NCBI RefSeq assembly: GCF_040779325.2
Contig: NZ_JBFONT020000005.1
Span: 174,628-238,627, forward strand
DNA length: 64,000 nucleotides
Source of the DNA: Aestuariibius violaceus
GTDB lineage: Bacteria > Pseudomonadota > Alphaproteobacteria > Rhodobacterales > Rhodobacteraceae
Direction of reading: 5' to 3'
The notes beneath the pieces are model-generated. The model did not search any database. It saw only the letters and a list, made by a program, of their open reading frames with translations, and was not told the origin of the DNA. Position 1 is the first letter of the stretch, and each line of letters opens with the position of its first letter. The position numbers and the translations under genes were made by a program. Shown here piece after piece: positions 25,065 to 33,211 of this stretch.

Positions 25065-25413
25065 CCGAGACAGGTCTTGCTGGCTTGGTGGATTGTGGAT
25101 AAGCAGTGGATAACGGCGACGATAACGCCGAGATGGTGGCGCGAGCAGTGCCCCCAAATGAAATTGATTGGGCCTTGGACAAGGTGTGTCGGGTGGCGTT
25201 TGGGCACCCGTTAGGTGCGCTTGTCGTGTAGTTTCCCAGATGTAGTGATTTGCGCGACATGCCGCCGGAACCTGTCAAGGCTTCCGCAATATTTTGTGGC
25301 GAATCTGCGGTTTGGGCGTGACGACTCGGGGTTGGGGCGTTATTGTCAGGCAAAACAGGCAGATCCGATGGGGCGCAAAGACCCCGCGGGAACAATAAAC
25401 AGGCGGAGCAGAC
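25065..25413 (+). promoter_or_regulatory. ftsZ upstream regulatory region with two DnaA boxes and two GANTC sites
   Basis: No gene is visible in these 349 bases. TGTGGATAA at 25094-25102 is a perfect DnaA box on the minus strand, and AGTGGATAA at 25105-25113 is a one-mismatch copy 11 bp further, on the same helix face. Nearer the gene, GAATC (25301) and GACTC (25323) are GANTC sites of the CcrM methyltransferase type. The layout recalls cell-cycle control of ftsZ in Caulobacter by DnaA and CcrM/GcrA; applying that here is inference. GGAG precedes the ftsZ ATG. Confidence 0.55.
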
Positions 25414-26949
25414 ATGACCCTGAATCTCAGCATGCCCGGGCAGGATGACCTGCGGCCACGGATCACCGTGTTCGGTGTCGGCGGGGCGGGCGGCAATGCC
25501 GTCAACAACATGATCGAAAAGCAGCTTGAAGGAACGGAGTTCGTGGTGGCGAACACCGATGCCCAGGCGCTGCAAAGTGCCAAGAGCTCGGCCCGGGTGC
25601 AGCTGGGGACGAAGGTCACCGAAGGGCTGGGTGCCGGGGCACGGCCAAGCGTGGGCGCGGCGGCGGCCGAGGAGAGCATCGAGCAGATCGTCGATCACCT
25701 GGCAGGTGCACATATGTGCTTCATCACCGCCGGGATGGGCGGCGGCACCGGGACCGGGGCCGCGCCGATCATCGCGCAGGCGGCGCGGGAGCTGGGCGTT
25801 CTGACGGTTGGCGTTGTGACCAAGCCGTTCCAGTTCGAGGGCGGCAAGCGGATGCGGCAGGCCGAGGAGGGCGTCGAGGCGCTTCAGAAGGTCGTTGATA
25901 CGCTGATCATCATTCCGAACCAGAACCTGTTCCGGCTCGCGAATGAGCGGACGACCTTCACCGAAGCCTTCGCGATGGCGGATGACGTCCTTTATCAGGG
26001 CGTGAAGGGCGTGACCGATCTGATGGTCCGGCCCGGCCTGATCAACCTCGACTTCGCGGACGTCCGCGCGGTGATGGACGAGATGGGCAAGGCGATGATG
26101 GGCACGGGAGAGGCCGAAGGCGAGAACCGGGCCATCGAGGCCGCCGAGAAGGCGATCGCCAACCCGTTGCTCGACGAGATTTCGCTGAACGGCGCCAAGG
26201 GTGTGCTGATCAACATCACAGGCGGCTACGATCTGACCTTGTTCGAGCTGGACGAGGCGGCGAACAAGATCCGCGAGAAGGTCGATCCGGACGCGAACAT
26301 CATCGTCGGCTCGACCCTCGACGATAAGATGGAAGGCCAGATGCGGGTGAGCGTGGTTGCCACGGGGATCGACGCCGCAGAGAGCCATGCCGAGACGCCG
26401 CTGCCGCGCCGCAGCCTTTCGGGGCCGCCGCTGACCGAGAGGGTTTCGCTTGAGGCTGAGGCACCCGAGCCGGTTGCCGAGCCGGAGCCGGTGGTGGCCC
26501 AGGTTGCGCCGGAGGTCGAAGAGGACGAGCCGGAACTGTTTCCGGGCTTCGCGCCCGAGCCGGTTGCCGAGGTAGAGCCCGAGCCGGTGGCGGAGGTCGC
26601 CGAGGACGACATGCCGCTGCCTGCCTACCGCCCGCGCCCGGCACCGGAAGAGACGGTGGCGCCCGAAACCTTCGTCGCGCCGCGCCCGCAGGCGCCCGCG
26701 GCACAGCAACCGATGCAGCGGCTTCAGAACCCTGTTCCACCCGCGCCCGAAGAGGCGCCAGAGAAGGGGCGGTTCGGGATCAATTCGCTGATCAACCGCA
26801 TGACCGGACAGCAGGGCGAGGGCGCCGCACCGGCCCGTGCGCAGCCGCCAGTGGCCCGGTTTGAGCCGCAGCGGAGCGTCGAGCCGGAGCCTGATCCGGA
26901 GCAGGAACGCATCGAAATCCCCGCCTTTTTGCGGCGGCAAGCCAACTAG
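25414..26949 (+). CDS. ftsZ: Cell division GTPase FtsZ
   Basis: This 511-residue tubulin homologue forms the division ring. The GTPase core shows FGVGGAGGNAVNNM (residues ~17-30), the tubulin signature GGGTGTGAAP (~110-119) and NLDFADVRAVM. After about residue 320 comes a long acidic Pro/Glu/Val-rich linker with repeats of the type PEPVAE, typical of the long alphaproteobacterial linker. The protein ends in the conserved partner-binding peptide IEIPAFLRRQ. GGAG precedes the ATG. A strong terminator follows at 26971. Confidence 0.97.
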   Translation: MTLNLSMPGQDDLRPRITVFGVGGAGGNAVNNMIEKQLEGTEFVVANTDAQALQSAKSSARVQLGTKVTEGLGAGARPSVGAAAAEESIEQIVDHLAGAHMCFITAGMGGGTGTGAAPIIAQAARELGVLTVGVVTKPFQFEGGKRMRQAEEGVEALQKVVDTLIIIPNQNLFRLANERTTFTEAFAMADDVLYQGVKGVTDLMVRPGLINLDFADVRAVMDEMGKAMMGTGEAEGENRAIEAAEKAIANPLLDEISLNGAKGVLINITGGYDLTLFELDEAANKIREKVDPDANIIVGSTLDDKMEGQMRVSVVATGIDAAESHAETPLPRRSLSGPPLTERVSLEAEAPEPVAEPEPVVAQVAPEVEEDEPELFPGFAPEPVAEVEPEPVAEVAEDDMPLPAYRPRPAPEETVAPETFVAPRPQAPAAQQPMQRLQNPVPPAPEEAPEKGRFGINSLINRMTGQQGEGAAPARAQPPVARFEPQRSVEPEPDPEQERIEIPAFLRRQAN

Positions 26950-26970
26950 ACCGGTCACGAAATCCAACGG

Positions 26971-26998
26971 AAAAGCCGCCCCCGAGGCGGCTTTTTTC
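26971..26998 (+). terminator. Intrinsic terminator after ftsZ
   Basis: AAAAGCCGCC pairs with GGCGGCTTTT across the loop CCCGA, followed by a T run. The stem is perfect and lies 22 bp after the ftsZ stop. It should separate ftsZ transcription from lpxC. Confidence 0.93.
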
Positions 26999-27156
26999 GT
27001 TTAGTGTCAGAGAGTTGATATGGGCCCGGCGAAAACCCGCTGAGGCTCGCTGAGGTCGTGTTTCATGTCGTTGCAAAGAGTGAATTGAGCTGCGCGATGG
27101 GCTTCATTAGCTCACGATTAACGATTTACGACTAAAGCAGAACAGGTTTCGAGCAG

Positions 27157-28068
27157 GTGCAGACCACTCTCACAAGATCGGTTTCATTTACGGGCGTCGG
27201 CCTCCACGGCGGGCGGCCCGTTCGCATGGTCGTCCGACCTGCGCCGGCCGATCACGGGATCTGGTTCGTGCGGACCGATCTGGACGTGCGGATCCCGGCA
27301 TTGTGGGATGCGGTGGCGCAGGTGCCGCTTTGCACGCGGCTCGACGGGCCGGACGGCGTAACCGTTTCGACCATCGAGCACATCATGGCGGCTTTGGCAG
27401 GCTGCGGGATCGGCAATGTCGATATCGAGTTGGATGGGCCGGAAGTGCCGATCCTCGATGGCAGCGCGGCCGAGTTCGTACGCGGGTTCCTTGACGCCGG
27501 TCTGACGCATCTGGATGCGCCCGCCTATGCGCTTGAGGTTCTTCGGAAGGTCGAGGTCAAGGCAGGTCTTGCCCGGGCGGCGATTTACCCTGCTGACGGG
27601 CTGATCATTGACTTTGCGATCGATTTTCCGGATCCGGCGATCGGACATCAGCGGCATGTCCTCGACATGCGCAATGGTGCCTTTGTGCGCGAGCTTTGCG
27701 ACAGCCGGACCTTCTGCCGGAAGGCGGATGTGGAGGCGATGCATGCGCAGGGACTGGCCCTTGGCGGATCGCTGGACAATGCGGTGGTCGTCGATGGCGC
27801 GCGGGTACTGAGCCCCGGCGGCCTGCGGCACGCGGATGAGGCGGTGCGGCACAAGATGCTTGACGCATTGGGCGATCTGGCAACGGCCGGTGCGCCGATC
27901 CTTGGGCACTACGAAGGGGTGCGGGCCGGGCATGCGCTGACGAATGCGCTTCTTAGGGCGCTTTTCGCAACGCCGGGCGCTGTGCGTCTGGTCGAGTGCG
28001 GGCCGGGTCAGTTGCGGCGCCTGCCCGGATCGGGGCTGGTGGCCGAGGATCTGAGGCTCGTTGCCTGA
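27157..28068 (+). CDS. lpxC: UDP-3-O-acyl-N-acetylglucosamine deacetylase
   Basis: The zinc enzyme of 303 residues catalyses the committed step of lipid A synthesis. The expected ligands are present: His75 in STIEHIMAAL, and His232 and Asp236 in RHKMLDALGDL, with the general acid/base His259 in VRAGHALTNALL. GTG at 27157 is the start, since the sequence begins TTLTRSVSFTGVGLHGG at the usual place. It follows ftsZ after a terminator and a 207-bp gap, so it should have its own promoter, although none was assigned with confidence. Confidence 0.96.
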   Translation: MQTTLTRSVSFTGVGLHGGRPVRMVVRPAPADHGIWFVRTDLDVRIPALWDAVAQVPLCTRLDGPDGVTVSTIEHIMAALAGCGIGNVDIELDGPEVPILDGSAAEFVRGFLDAGLTHLDAPAYALEVLRKVEVKAGLARAAIYPADGLIIDFAIDFPDPAIGHQRHVLDMRNGAFVRELCDSRTFCRKADVEAMHAQGLALGGSLDNAVVVDGARVLSPGGLRHADEAVRHKMLDALGDLATAGAPILGHYEGVRAGHALTNALLRALFATPGAVRLVECGPGQLRRLPGSGLVAEDLRLVA

Positions 28069-28085
28069 ACCGAACTGTTCGAAAT

Positions 28086-28118
28086 CCGGGCGCAAAGGCA
28101 TTTTGCCCCGGATTTTTT
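28086..28118 (+). terminator. Intrinsic terminator after lpxC
   Basis: CCGGGCGCAAA pairs with TTTGCCCCGG with a single bulged C and a short loop, followed by six T. It lies 18 bp after the lpxC stop. Confidence 0.75.
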
Positions 28119-28178
28119 CATGTTAGATCGGCTTCTGGCGGCAAAGGCTGCAGTGAAGATCAGGGGACGAGGCAAAGC

Positions 28179-29027
28179 ATGACAGCGCGACGTGCGTGGG
28201 GACGAGGTTTGGCCATGCTGGCGCTTGTTGCAGGAGTCTCAGCCTGTGGCGGCGGCCGAGCTCCTGACGCGACGCAGGATCAGCTTGAGTCGTTTTCTGC
28301 CCAACAGATCTACGAACGAGGTGAGTTCGAGCTTGCCGATGGTCAGCCTGACGACGCGGCCTTTTACTTTGGTGAGGTCGAACGACTTTATCCCTACAGC
28401 GAACTGGCGAAGCGGGCGCTCATTATGCAGGCGTTTGCTTATCATCAGGACCGGGACTACCCAAACAGCCGGGCCACGGCGCAGCGGTTTATCGACTTCT
28501 ACCCGGCGGATGAAGATGCGGCCTATGCGCAATATCTGCTGGCGCTTTCTTACTATGATCAGATTGACGAAGTGGGTCGGGATCAGGGGCTGACATTTCA
28601 GGCCCTGCAGGCGCTTCGGACGGTCATTGAGCGCTATCCGGAGAGCGAATATGCCCGGTCGTCGATCCTGAAATTCGACCTCGCCTTCGATCACCTCGCT
28701 GGCAAGGAGATGGAAATCGGGCGCTACTATCTGCGCGATCGGCACTACGCTGCGGCGATCAACCGGTTCCGAGTGGTTGTCGAGGATTTCCAGACCACGT
28801 CGCACACACCGGAAGCCTTGCATCGGTTGGTGGAGTCCTACCTCTCGCTGGGGCTTGATGCCGAAGCGCAGACCGCAGGCGCGATCCTTGGCTACAACTA
28901 CCAGGGGACCGATTGGTACGAAGACAGCTATGCGCTTCTGACGGGGCGGGGCCTGCGGCCCGAGCCTGTCGGGAACAGCTGGCTTGCGCAGGTTTACCGG
29001 CAGGTGGTGCGGGGCGAGTGGTTGTGA
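28179..29027 (+). CDS. bamD: Outer-membrane protein assembly factor BamD
   Basis: This 282-residue lipoprotein precursor has a lipobox ending LVAGVSAC near residue 22. It is built of TPR-like helical pairs: QIYERGEFELADGQPDDAAFYFGEVERLYPYSE in shortened form shows the YERGEF...AAFYFGEVERLYP pattern. The family signature YPxSxYA occurs as YPESEYA. It is an essential periplasmic subunit of the Bam complex. The start at 28179 has a GAGG-rich site upstream. BamE is also encoded in this window (62759). Confidence 0.93.
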   Translation: MTARRAWGRGLAMLALVAGVSACGGGRAPDATQDQLESFSAQQIYERGEFELADGQPDDAAFYFGEVERLYPYSELAKRALIMQAFAYHQDRDYPNSRATAQRFIDFYPADEDAAYAQYLLALSYYDQIDEVGRDQGLTFQALQALRTVIERYPESEYARSSILKFDLAFDHLAGKEMEIGRYYLRDRHYAAAINRFRVVVEDFQTTSHTPEALHRLVESYLSLGLDAEAQTAGAILGYNYQGTDWYEDSYALLTGRGLRPEPVGNSWLAQVYRQVVRGEWL

Positions 29028-29032
29028 CGGGA

Positions 29033-29052
29033 GGTGCGTGCGGGCACGCACC
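29033..29052. repeat. Short palindromic repeat (REP-like), copy 1
   Basis: GGTGCGTGC and GCACGCACC form a perfect 9-bp inverted repeat around GG, followed by CTACGG. It fills the short gap between bamD and recN. A related palindrome with the same outer bases and trailing CTA lies at 63951-63968. Confidence 0.6.
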
Positions 29053-29063
29053 CTACGGCTGAC

Positions 29064-30716
29064 ATGCTACGCGGGCTCGATATCCGGGACATGCTGATCA
29101 TCGACCGGCTGGAACTAGAGTTTCAGCCCGGGCTGAACGTGCTGACCGGAGAGACGGGGGCAGGGAAGTCCATCCTCCTTGATGCGTTGGGATTTGTGCT
29201 GGGTTGGCGCGGGCGCGCAGAACTGGTGCGGAGCGGTGCCGCGCAGGGTGAAGTGACGGCCTGGTTCGATCTGACACCCGATCATCCCGCTTGGTCGGTT
29301 CTCGAGGAGGCCGGGATCGCGTTCGAGGGAGAACTAATCCTGCGGCGCGTGAACTCGGCCGATGGGCGCAAGACGGCATGGGTGAATGACCGCCGCGTGT
29401 CTGGTGAGGTGCTGCGCGCGCTTTCGGAGCGATTGGTCGAGTTGCATGGGCAGCATGACGATCGGGGTCTTCTGAACCCGCGCGGACATCGCGCGTTGCT
29501 TGATCAGTTTGCTGGTGTGTCTGGGGAGGTCGACGCCGTGCGGTCGGCCTGGCGGGCGTGGCGGCAGGCAGAGCAGGCTTTGCAGGCGGCGGCGGCCGCA
29601 CTTGCTGAGGTTCAGGCGGAAGAGGAGTTCCTGAGGCACGCGCTATCGGAACTCGAGGCATTGGCGCCGGAGGCGGGTGAAGAGGCGGAGCTGGATGCGC
29701 GGCGTCGGTTGATGCAAGCGGCCGAGCGCATTCGGGAGGACATTGCGCGCGCGGCGGCGGCGCTTGGTCTGCAAGGCGCGGAAGGCCAGATGACGGACGG
29801 GCTGCGCTGGCTTGACGGCGTGGCCGACAAGGCGGAAGGCCAGCTGGACGGCGCTTTGACGGCCTTGGAACGCGCGCTGGTTGAGCTTGGGGAGGCGCAG
29901 CAAGGCGTCGAAGGGGCGCTCGAGGCGCTGGATTTCGATGCTGGAGAGTTGGAGCGGGTCGAAGAGCGGCTCTTCGCGATCCGGGGGCTTGCGCGGAAGC
30001 ATGGTGTGGCGCCGGATGATCTGGGAGCCTTTGGCGAAGAGGTTGCGCGGAAGGTTGCAGCGCTCGACGGCGGGGCGGAGGATGTGGAGGCGTTGCGTGC
30101 GAAGGTCGCGGAGGCCGAGAACGCTTATCGGGCGGCTGCTGAAGCGCTGCGCACAGCCCGGATGGCGGCTGCCGGGCGGCTTGATCAGGCGATGGCCGAG
30201 GAGTTGGCGCCGCTGAAGATGGAGCGGGCTGCATTCTCAACTGAGATCGGACCTGCAGATCCGGGGCCGGATGGGGCAGACGAGGTGGCATTCGTTGTCG
30301 CGACCAACCCAGGCGCACCTGCTGGCCCTTTGGCCAAGATCGCCTCGGGCGGAGAGCTGTCGCGCTTTCTACTGGCGCTGAAGGTGTGTCTGACCGGAAC
30401 ATCGTCCGGCCTCACGCTGATCTTTGACGAGATCGATCGTGGCGTCGGAGGCGCGACGGCGGATGCGGTGGGGCGCCGCTTGGCAGCCTTGGCGCGAGAC
30501 GGACAGGTTCTGGTGGTCACCCACTCCCCTCAGGTTGCAGCGCAAGCGGCGCATCACTGGCGGGTTGAAAAACGGCAGGAGGCGGACACCACTCTCTCTA
30601 CGGTTGTTCCGTTGGCGGATGCGGATCGGGTGGATGAGATTGCGCGGATGATTTCCGGAGATCGGGTGACGGATGCGGCACGAGATGCGGCACGGGCGCT
30701 GATCCATGCCGGATAG
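29064..30716 (+). CDS. recN: DNA repair protein RecN (SMC-like ATPase)
   Basis: The protein of 550 residues acts in double-strand break repair. Walker A is TGETGAGKSILLDAL near residue 32. Long Ala/Glu-rich coiled coils fill residues ~150-370, then come the ABC signature KIASGGELSRFLLAL and Walker B LTLIFDEIDRGVGG, and a VTHSPQVAAQA switch near the end. The start at 29064 (MLRGLDIRDMLI) fits the family N-terminus. It is placed after bamD as in many alphaproteobacteria. Confidence 0.95.
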   Translation: MLRGLDIRDMLIIDRLELEFQPGLNVLTGETGAGKSILLDALGFVLGWRGRAELVRSGAAQGEVTAWFDLTPDHPAWSVLEEAGIAFEGELILRRVNSADGRKTAWVNDRRVSGEVLRALSERLVELHGQHDDRGLLNPRGHRALLDQFAGVSGEVDAVRSAWRAWRQAEQALQAAAAALAEVQAEEEFLRHALSELEALAPEAGEEAELDARRRLMQAAERIREDIARAAAALGLQGAEGQMTDGLRWLDGVADKAEGQLDGALTALERALVELGEAQQGVEGALEALDFDAGELERVEERLFAIRGLARKHGVAPDDLGAFGEEVARKVAALDGGAEDVEALRAKVAEAENAYRAAAEALRTARMAAAGRLDQAMAEELAPLKMERAAFSTEIGPADPGPDGADEVAFVVATNPGAPAGPLAKIASGGELSRFLLALKVCLTGTSSGLTLIFDEIDRGVGGATADAVGRRLAALARDGQVLVVTHSPQVAAQAAHHWRVEKRQEADTTLSTVVPLADADRVDEIARMISGDRVTDAARDAARALIHAG

Positions 30717-30756
30717 CGGCCAAAAACACATAAAATCCTAGGCTTATAAAGGAAGA

Positions 30757-30786
30757 GGCGGGACAGGCGCTAATGCCTCTCCCGCC
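30757..30786 (+). terminator. Hairpin after recN, probable weak terminator
   Basis: GGCGGGA pairs with TCCCGCC, with an inner AGGC/GCCT stem separated by a C-C mismatch. There is no T run, so it may be a rho-dependent end or an RNA-stabilising hairpin. The remaining gap (30787-30948) holds no visible gene. Confidence 0.4.
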
Positions 30787-30948
30787 GAATGAGAAAAATG
30801 AAGCGCGTTGCTAAGGCCACTCAACCCGTGCAAAGCGCATGGTCTGAAATGTTCGATGGACGTCACATCCCCTAGGCGTGTGGAGCATCCCTACAAGCAA
30901 AAGCCTACCCAAAGGTGAGGGGTCATCTCAACCCCCCCACCCCGGGGG

Positions 30949-32823
30949 ATGCGAAAAGTGTGGCCGTGTCATCAAAGTGTGACACTGAATGTGCAGGGCA
31001 TTTCGGTTTCGGCCCATGATGCCTTGGAGGCCGTAAGCCCTTGTTCTAGCATCGGTGAAGGCGGTTCGGGTGGGCCGGCCGTGACGGACAGGGCGCGATC
31101 TGCGCCCGCCGAGAAGAGCGAACCAGTGACGCAGCCGGATCCGACGCCGCTTCCCAAGGCTCTGCGCGAAGGCGCTTTGCAGGTCGTTCAGGTTTGCAAA
31201 AACGGGATTCGCGTAATCCGGCACAAGGGGCCGTCGCAGATCCAGTTCTGGTTCATCGCTTTGATGATCGGGATTGCGGCCGGGTTCGCTGCGCTTTTGT
31301 TCCGGAAGGGGATCGAGAGCCTGCAGGCGTTTATCTACGGCACGGACGATGTGAACCTGCTGGCGAGCTTCGCGGCGACCCTGGCGTGGTACTGGGTCTT
31401 GCTGATCCCAATCGCTGGGGGGCTGACTGTCGGGCTGTTGCTGCATTTCTTCACCGATGACGGACGGGTGCGCGGCATTGCAGAAGTGATCGAGGGAGCC
31501 GCTTTGAAAGACGGCCGGGTGCAGCGGCGGCGTGGGCTTGTGTCGACGCTGGCTTCTTTCATCACGCTGTCGACCGGGGGCTCGACCGGGCGGGAGGGGC
31601 CGGTGGTTCACCTTGCCGCGGTCATATCCACCTATGTGTCGAACGCGATCCGGGCGGACGGGATCACCGGGCGGGACCTTCTTGGCTGTGCCGTCGCGGC
31701 AGCGGTCTCAGCCTCGTTCAACGCACCGATCGCCGGAGCTTTGTTTGCGCTGGAGGTGATCCTGCGGCACTTCGCTGTCCACGCCTTTGCGCCGATCGTG
31801 ATCGCGTCGGTTGCGGGAACGGTCATCAACCGACTGGAATTCGGGGGGCTGACGGAGTTCGTCTTGCCCGAGCCCAATGAGTTGGTCTTCTATGTCGAGC
31901 TTCCGGCCTTCCTCTTGCTTGGGCTGCTTTGCGGGGTTGTCGCGACCCTGCAGATGAAGGCGATCTTCTGGGCTGACGACTTTGCCAATGGAGTTCAGAG
32001 GAGGACCGGGCTGCCGCGCTGGCTGAGGCCCGCCGGGGCCGGGGTGCTTCTGGGGATCCTCGCGATCTGGTTTCCGCATATCATCGGGGTCGGTTACGAG
32101 ACCACGACGCTGGCGCTGATGGGCGGGGTCGTCTTTCACGAGGCGGTGGTTTTTGTCGTTCTGAAAGTGGTCGCGGTGGCGATCACGATGGGGGGCCGGA
32201 TGGGGGGAGGGGTGTTTTCACCATCGCTGATGGTGGGCGCGCTGACTGGGCTGGCCTTCGGGATCGTGGCAACGGGCATCTTTCCGGAGACGTCGGGATC
32301 GGTGACGCTTTACGCGTTGGCCGGGATGGGGGCCGTGTCGGCGGCGGTTCTGGGTGCCCCGATCTCCACCACGCTGATCGTGTTCGAACTGACGGGAGAT
32401 TGGCAAACCGGGATAGCCGTCATGACGAGCGTATCGCTTTCGACCGCATTGTCTTCGAAGCTGGTGGACCGGTCGTTCTTCCTGACCCAGCTTGAGCGGC
32501 GCGGAGTGCACTTGGCGGCGGGACCGCAGGCTTACCTTCTGGCCGTCTTTCGGGTGGCAAGCGTAATGCGTGCACCGGACCACCCCCGGGCAGCGAGCGA
32601 AGAGCAGTGTCGCGATATGATCGCGCAGGGCGTCATGTTGCAGGCCGATGCGACGCTGGAAGAGGCGATGCCGATGTTCGAGGCCGGGAACTATGCTTTC
32701 ATACCGGTCGTGAAATCCGCCGGGGAGGGCCCCCCGGAATTGTGGGGGGCGCTGTTCCAAGTGGACGCGCTGAAGGCGTTCAACCGCGCGCTGGCAGCGA
32801 CGGCGGCTGAAGAACACTCCTGA
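30949..32823 (+). CDS. ClC-family chloride channel or H+/Cl- exchanger with C-terminal CBS region
   Basis: The 624-residue membrane protein carries the ClC filter motifs: GGSTGREGPVVH, whose Glu is the gating/proton glutamate, and GGRMGGGVFSPSLMVG, where the GxFxP motif appears as GGVFSP. About 10-12 hydrophobic helices span residues ~100-510, and the last ~110 residues form a CBS-like region. The gating Glu allows either channel or exchanger activity. The first ~60 residues are unlike a normal N-terminus, so a GTG start at 31081 is possible. It is convergent with the DUF427 gene. Confidence 0.9.
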   Translation: MRKVWPCHQSVTLNVQGISVSAHDALEAVSPCSSIGEGGSGGPAVTDRARSAPAEKSEPVTQPDPTPLPKALREGALQVVQVCKNGIRVIRHKGPSQIQFWFIALMIGIAAGFAALLFRKGIESLQAFIYGTDDVNLLASFAATLAWYWVLLIPIAGGLTVGLLLHFFTDDGRVRGIAEVIEGAALKDGRVQRRRGLVSTLASFITLSTGGSTGREGPVVHLAAVISTYVSNAIRADGITGRDLLGCAVAAAVSASFNAPIAGALFALEVILRHFAVHAFAPIVIASVAGTVINRLEFGGLTEFVLPEPNELVFYVELPAFLLLGLLCGVVATLQMKAIFWADDFANGVQRRTGLPRWLRPAGAGVLLGILAIWFPHIIGVGYETTTLALMGGVVFHEAVVFVVLKVVAVAITMGGRMGGGVFSPSLMVGALTGLAFGIVATGIFPETSGSVTLYALAGMGAVSAAVLGAPISTTLIVFELTGDWQTGIAVMTSVSLSTALSSKLVDRSFFLTQLERRGVHLAAGPQAYLLAVFRVASVMRAPDHPRAASEEQCRDMIAQGVMLQADATLEEAMPMFEAGNYAFIPVVKSAGEGPPELWGALFQVDALKAFNRALAATAAEEHS

Positions 32824-32835
32824 AACTATTGATTT

Positions 32836-33177
32836 CTAAAGTTGTTCGACCGCGACACGGTCGGTGTAAAAAGCCAGGTGGTCCTTGATCTGGGCCACGC
32901 CGTCCTTGGGGTTTTCGTAGGTCCACACCGCATCGGGGATCGTGCCGGATTTGGCTACGATCGAGAAGTAAGCCGCATCCCCCTTATGAGGACAATAAGA
33001 CGTTCTGTCAGAGGGTTCGAGGAAGGTCATCGCGATGTCGTCGCGAGGGAAGTAGATGACTGGGGGATAGTCGCCTTCTGTCAGTTCAAGGGCGTTGGCA
33101 CTTTCACCAAGGACGGCCCCACCCGCGCGAACGGCCCACGTTCCTTCGGCTTTTCGGATCTTGATGTGGTCTGCCAT
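32836..33177 (-). CDS. DUF427 domain protein
   Basis: This 113-residue protein has the DUF427 core: VIYFPRDDIAM, then SYCPHKGDAAYFSI and AVWTYENP. These are small beta-sandwich proteins of unknown function, frequent in alphaproteobacteria and actinobacteria. A GGAGG-containing site precedes the ATG. It is downstream of the aminopeptidase gene on the same... opposite-to-ClC strand and may be the only gene of its transcript, with 34 bp to the next gene. Confidence 0.88.
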   Translation of the reverse strand: MADHIKIRKAEGTWAVRAGGAVLGESANALELTEGDYPPVIYFPRDDIAMTFLEPSDRTSYCPHKGDAAYFSIVAKSGTIPDAVWTYENPKDGVAQIKDHLAFYTDRVAVEQL

Positions 33178-33211
33178 GGTGTCCTCCCTCTGATGGAGGG
33201 ACGATGGCGGC

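Noticed and set aside
25009..26967. 652-codon minus-strand frame opposite ftsZ
   Set aside because: Antisense of the conserved FtsZ core, Arg/His/Leu-rich, no ribosome site or family.
27100..27156. CtrA box (TTAA-N7-TTAA) upstream of lpxC
   Set aside because: TTAACGATTTACGACTAA lacks correctly spaced half-sites.
28064..28085. LexA (SOS) box near the lpxC end ahead of bamD-recN
   Set aside because: GAACCGAACTGTTC does not match GTTC-N7-GTTC spacing and is too far from recN.
30900..30948. C- and G-rich palindromic stretch before the ClC gene as a terminator
   Set aside because: Imperfect pairing and no T run; the hairpin at 30757-30786 is the better candidate.
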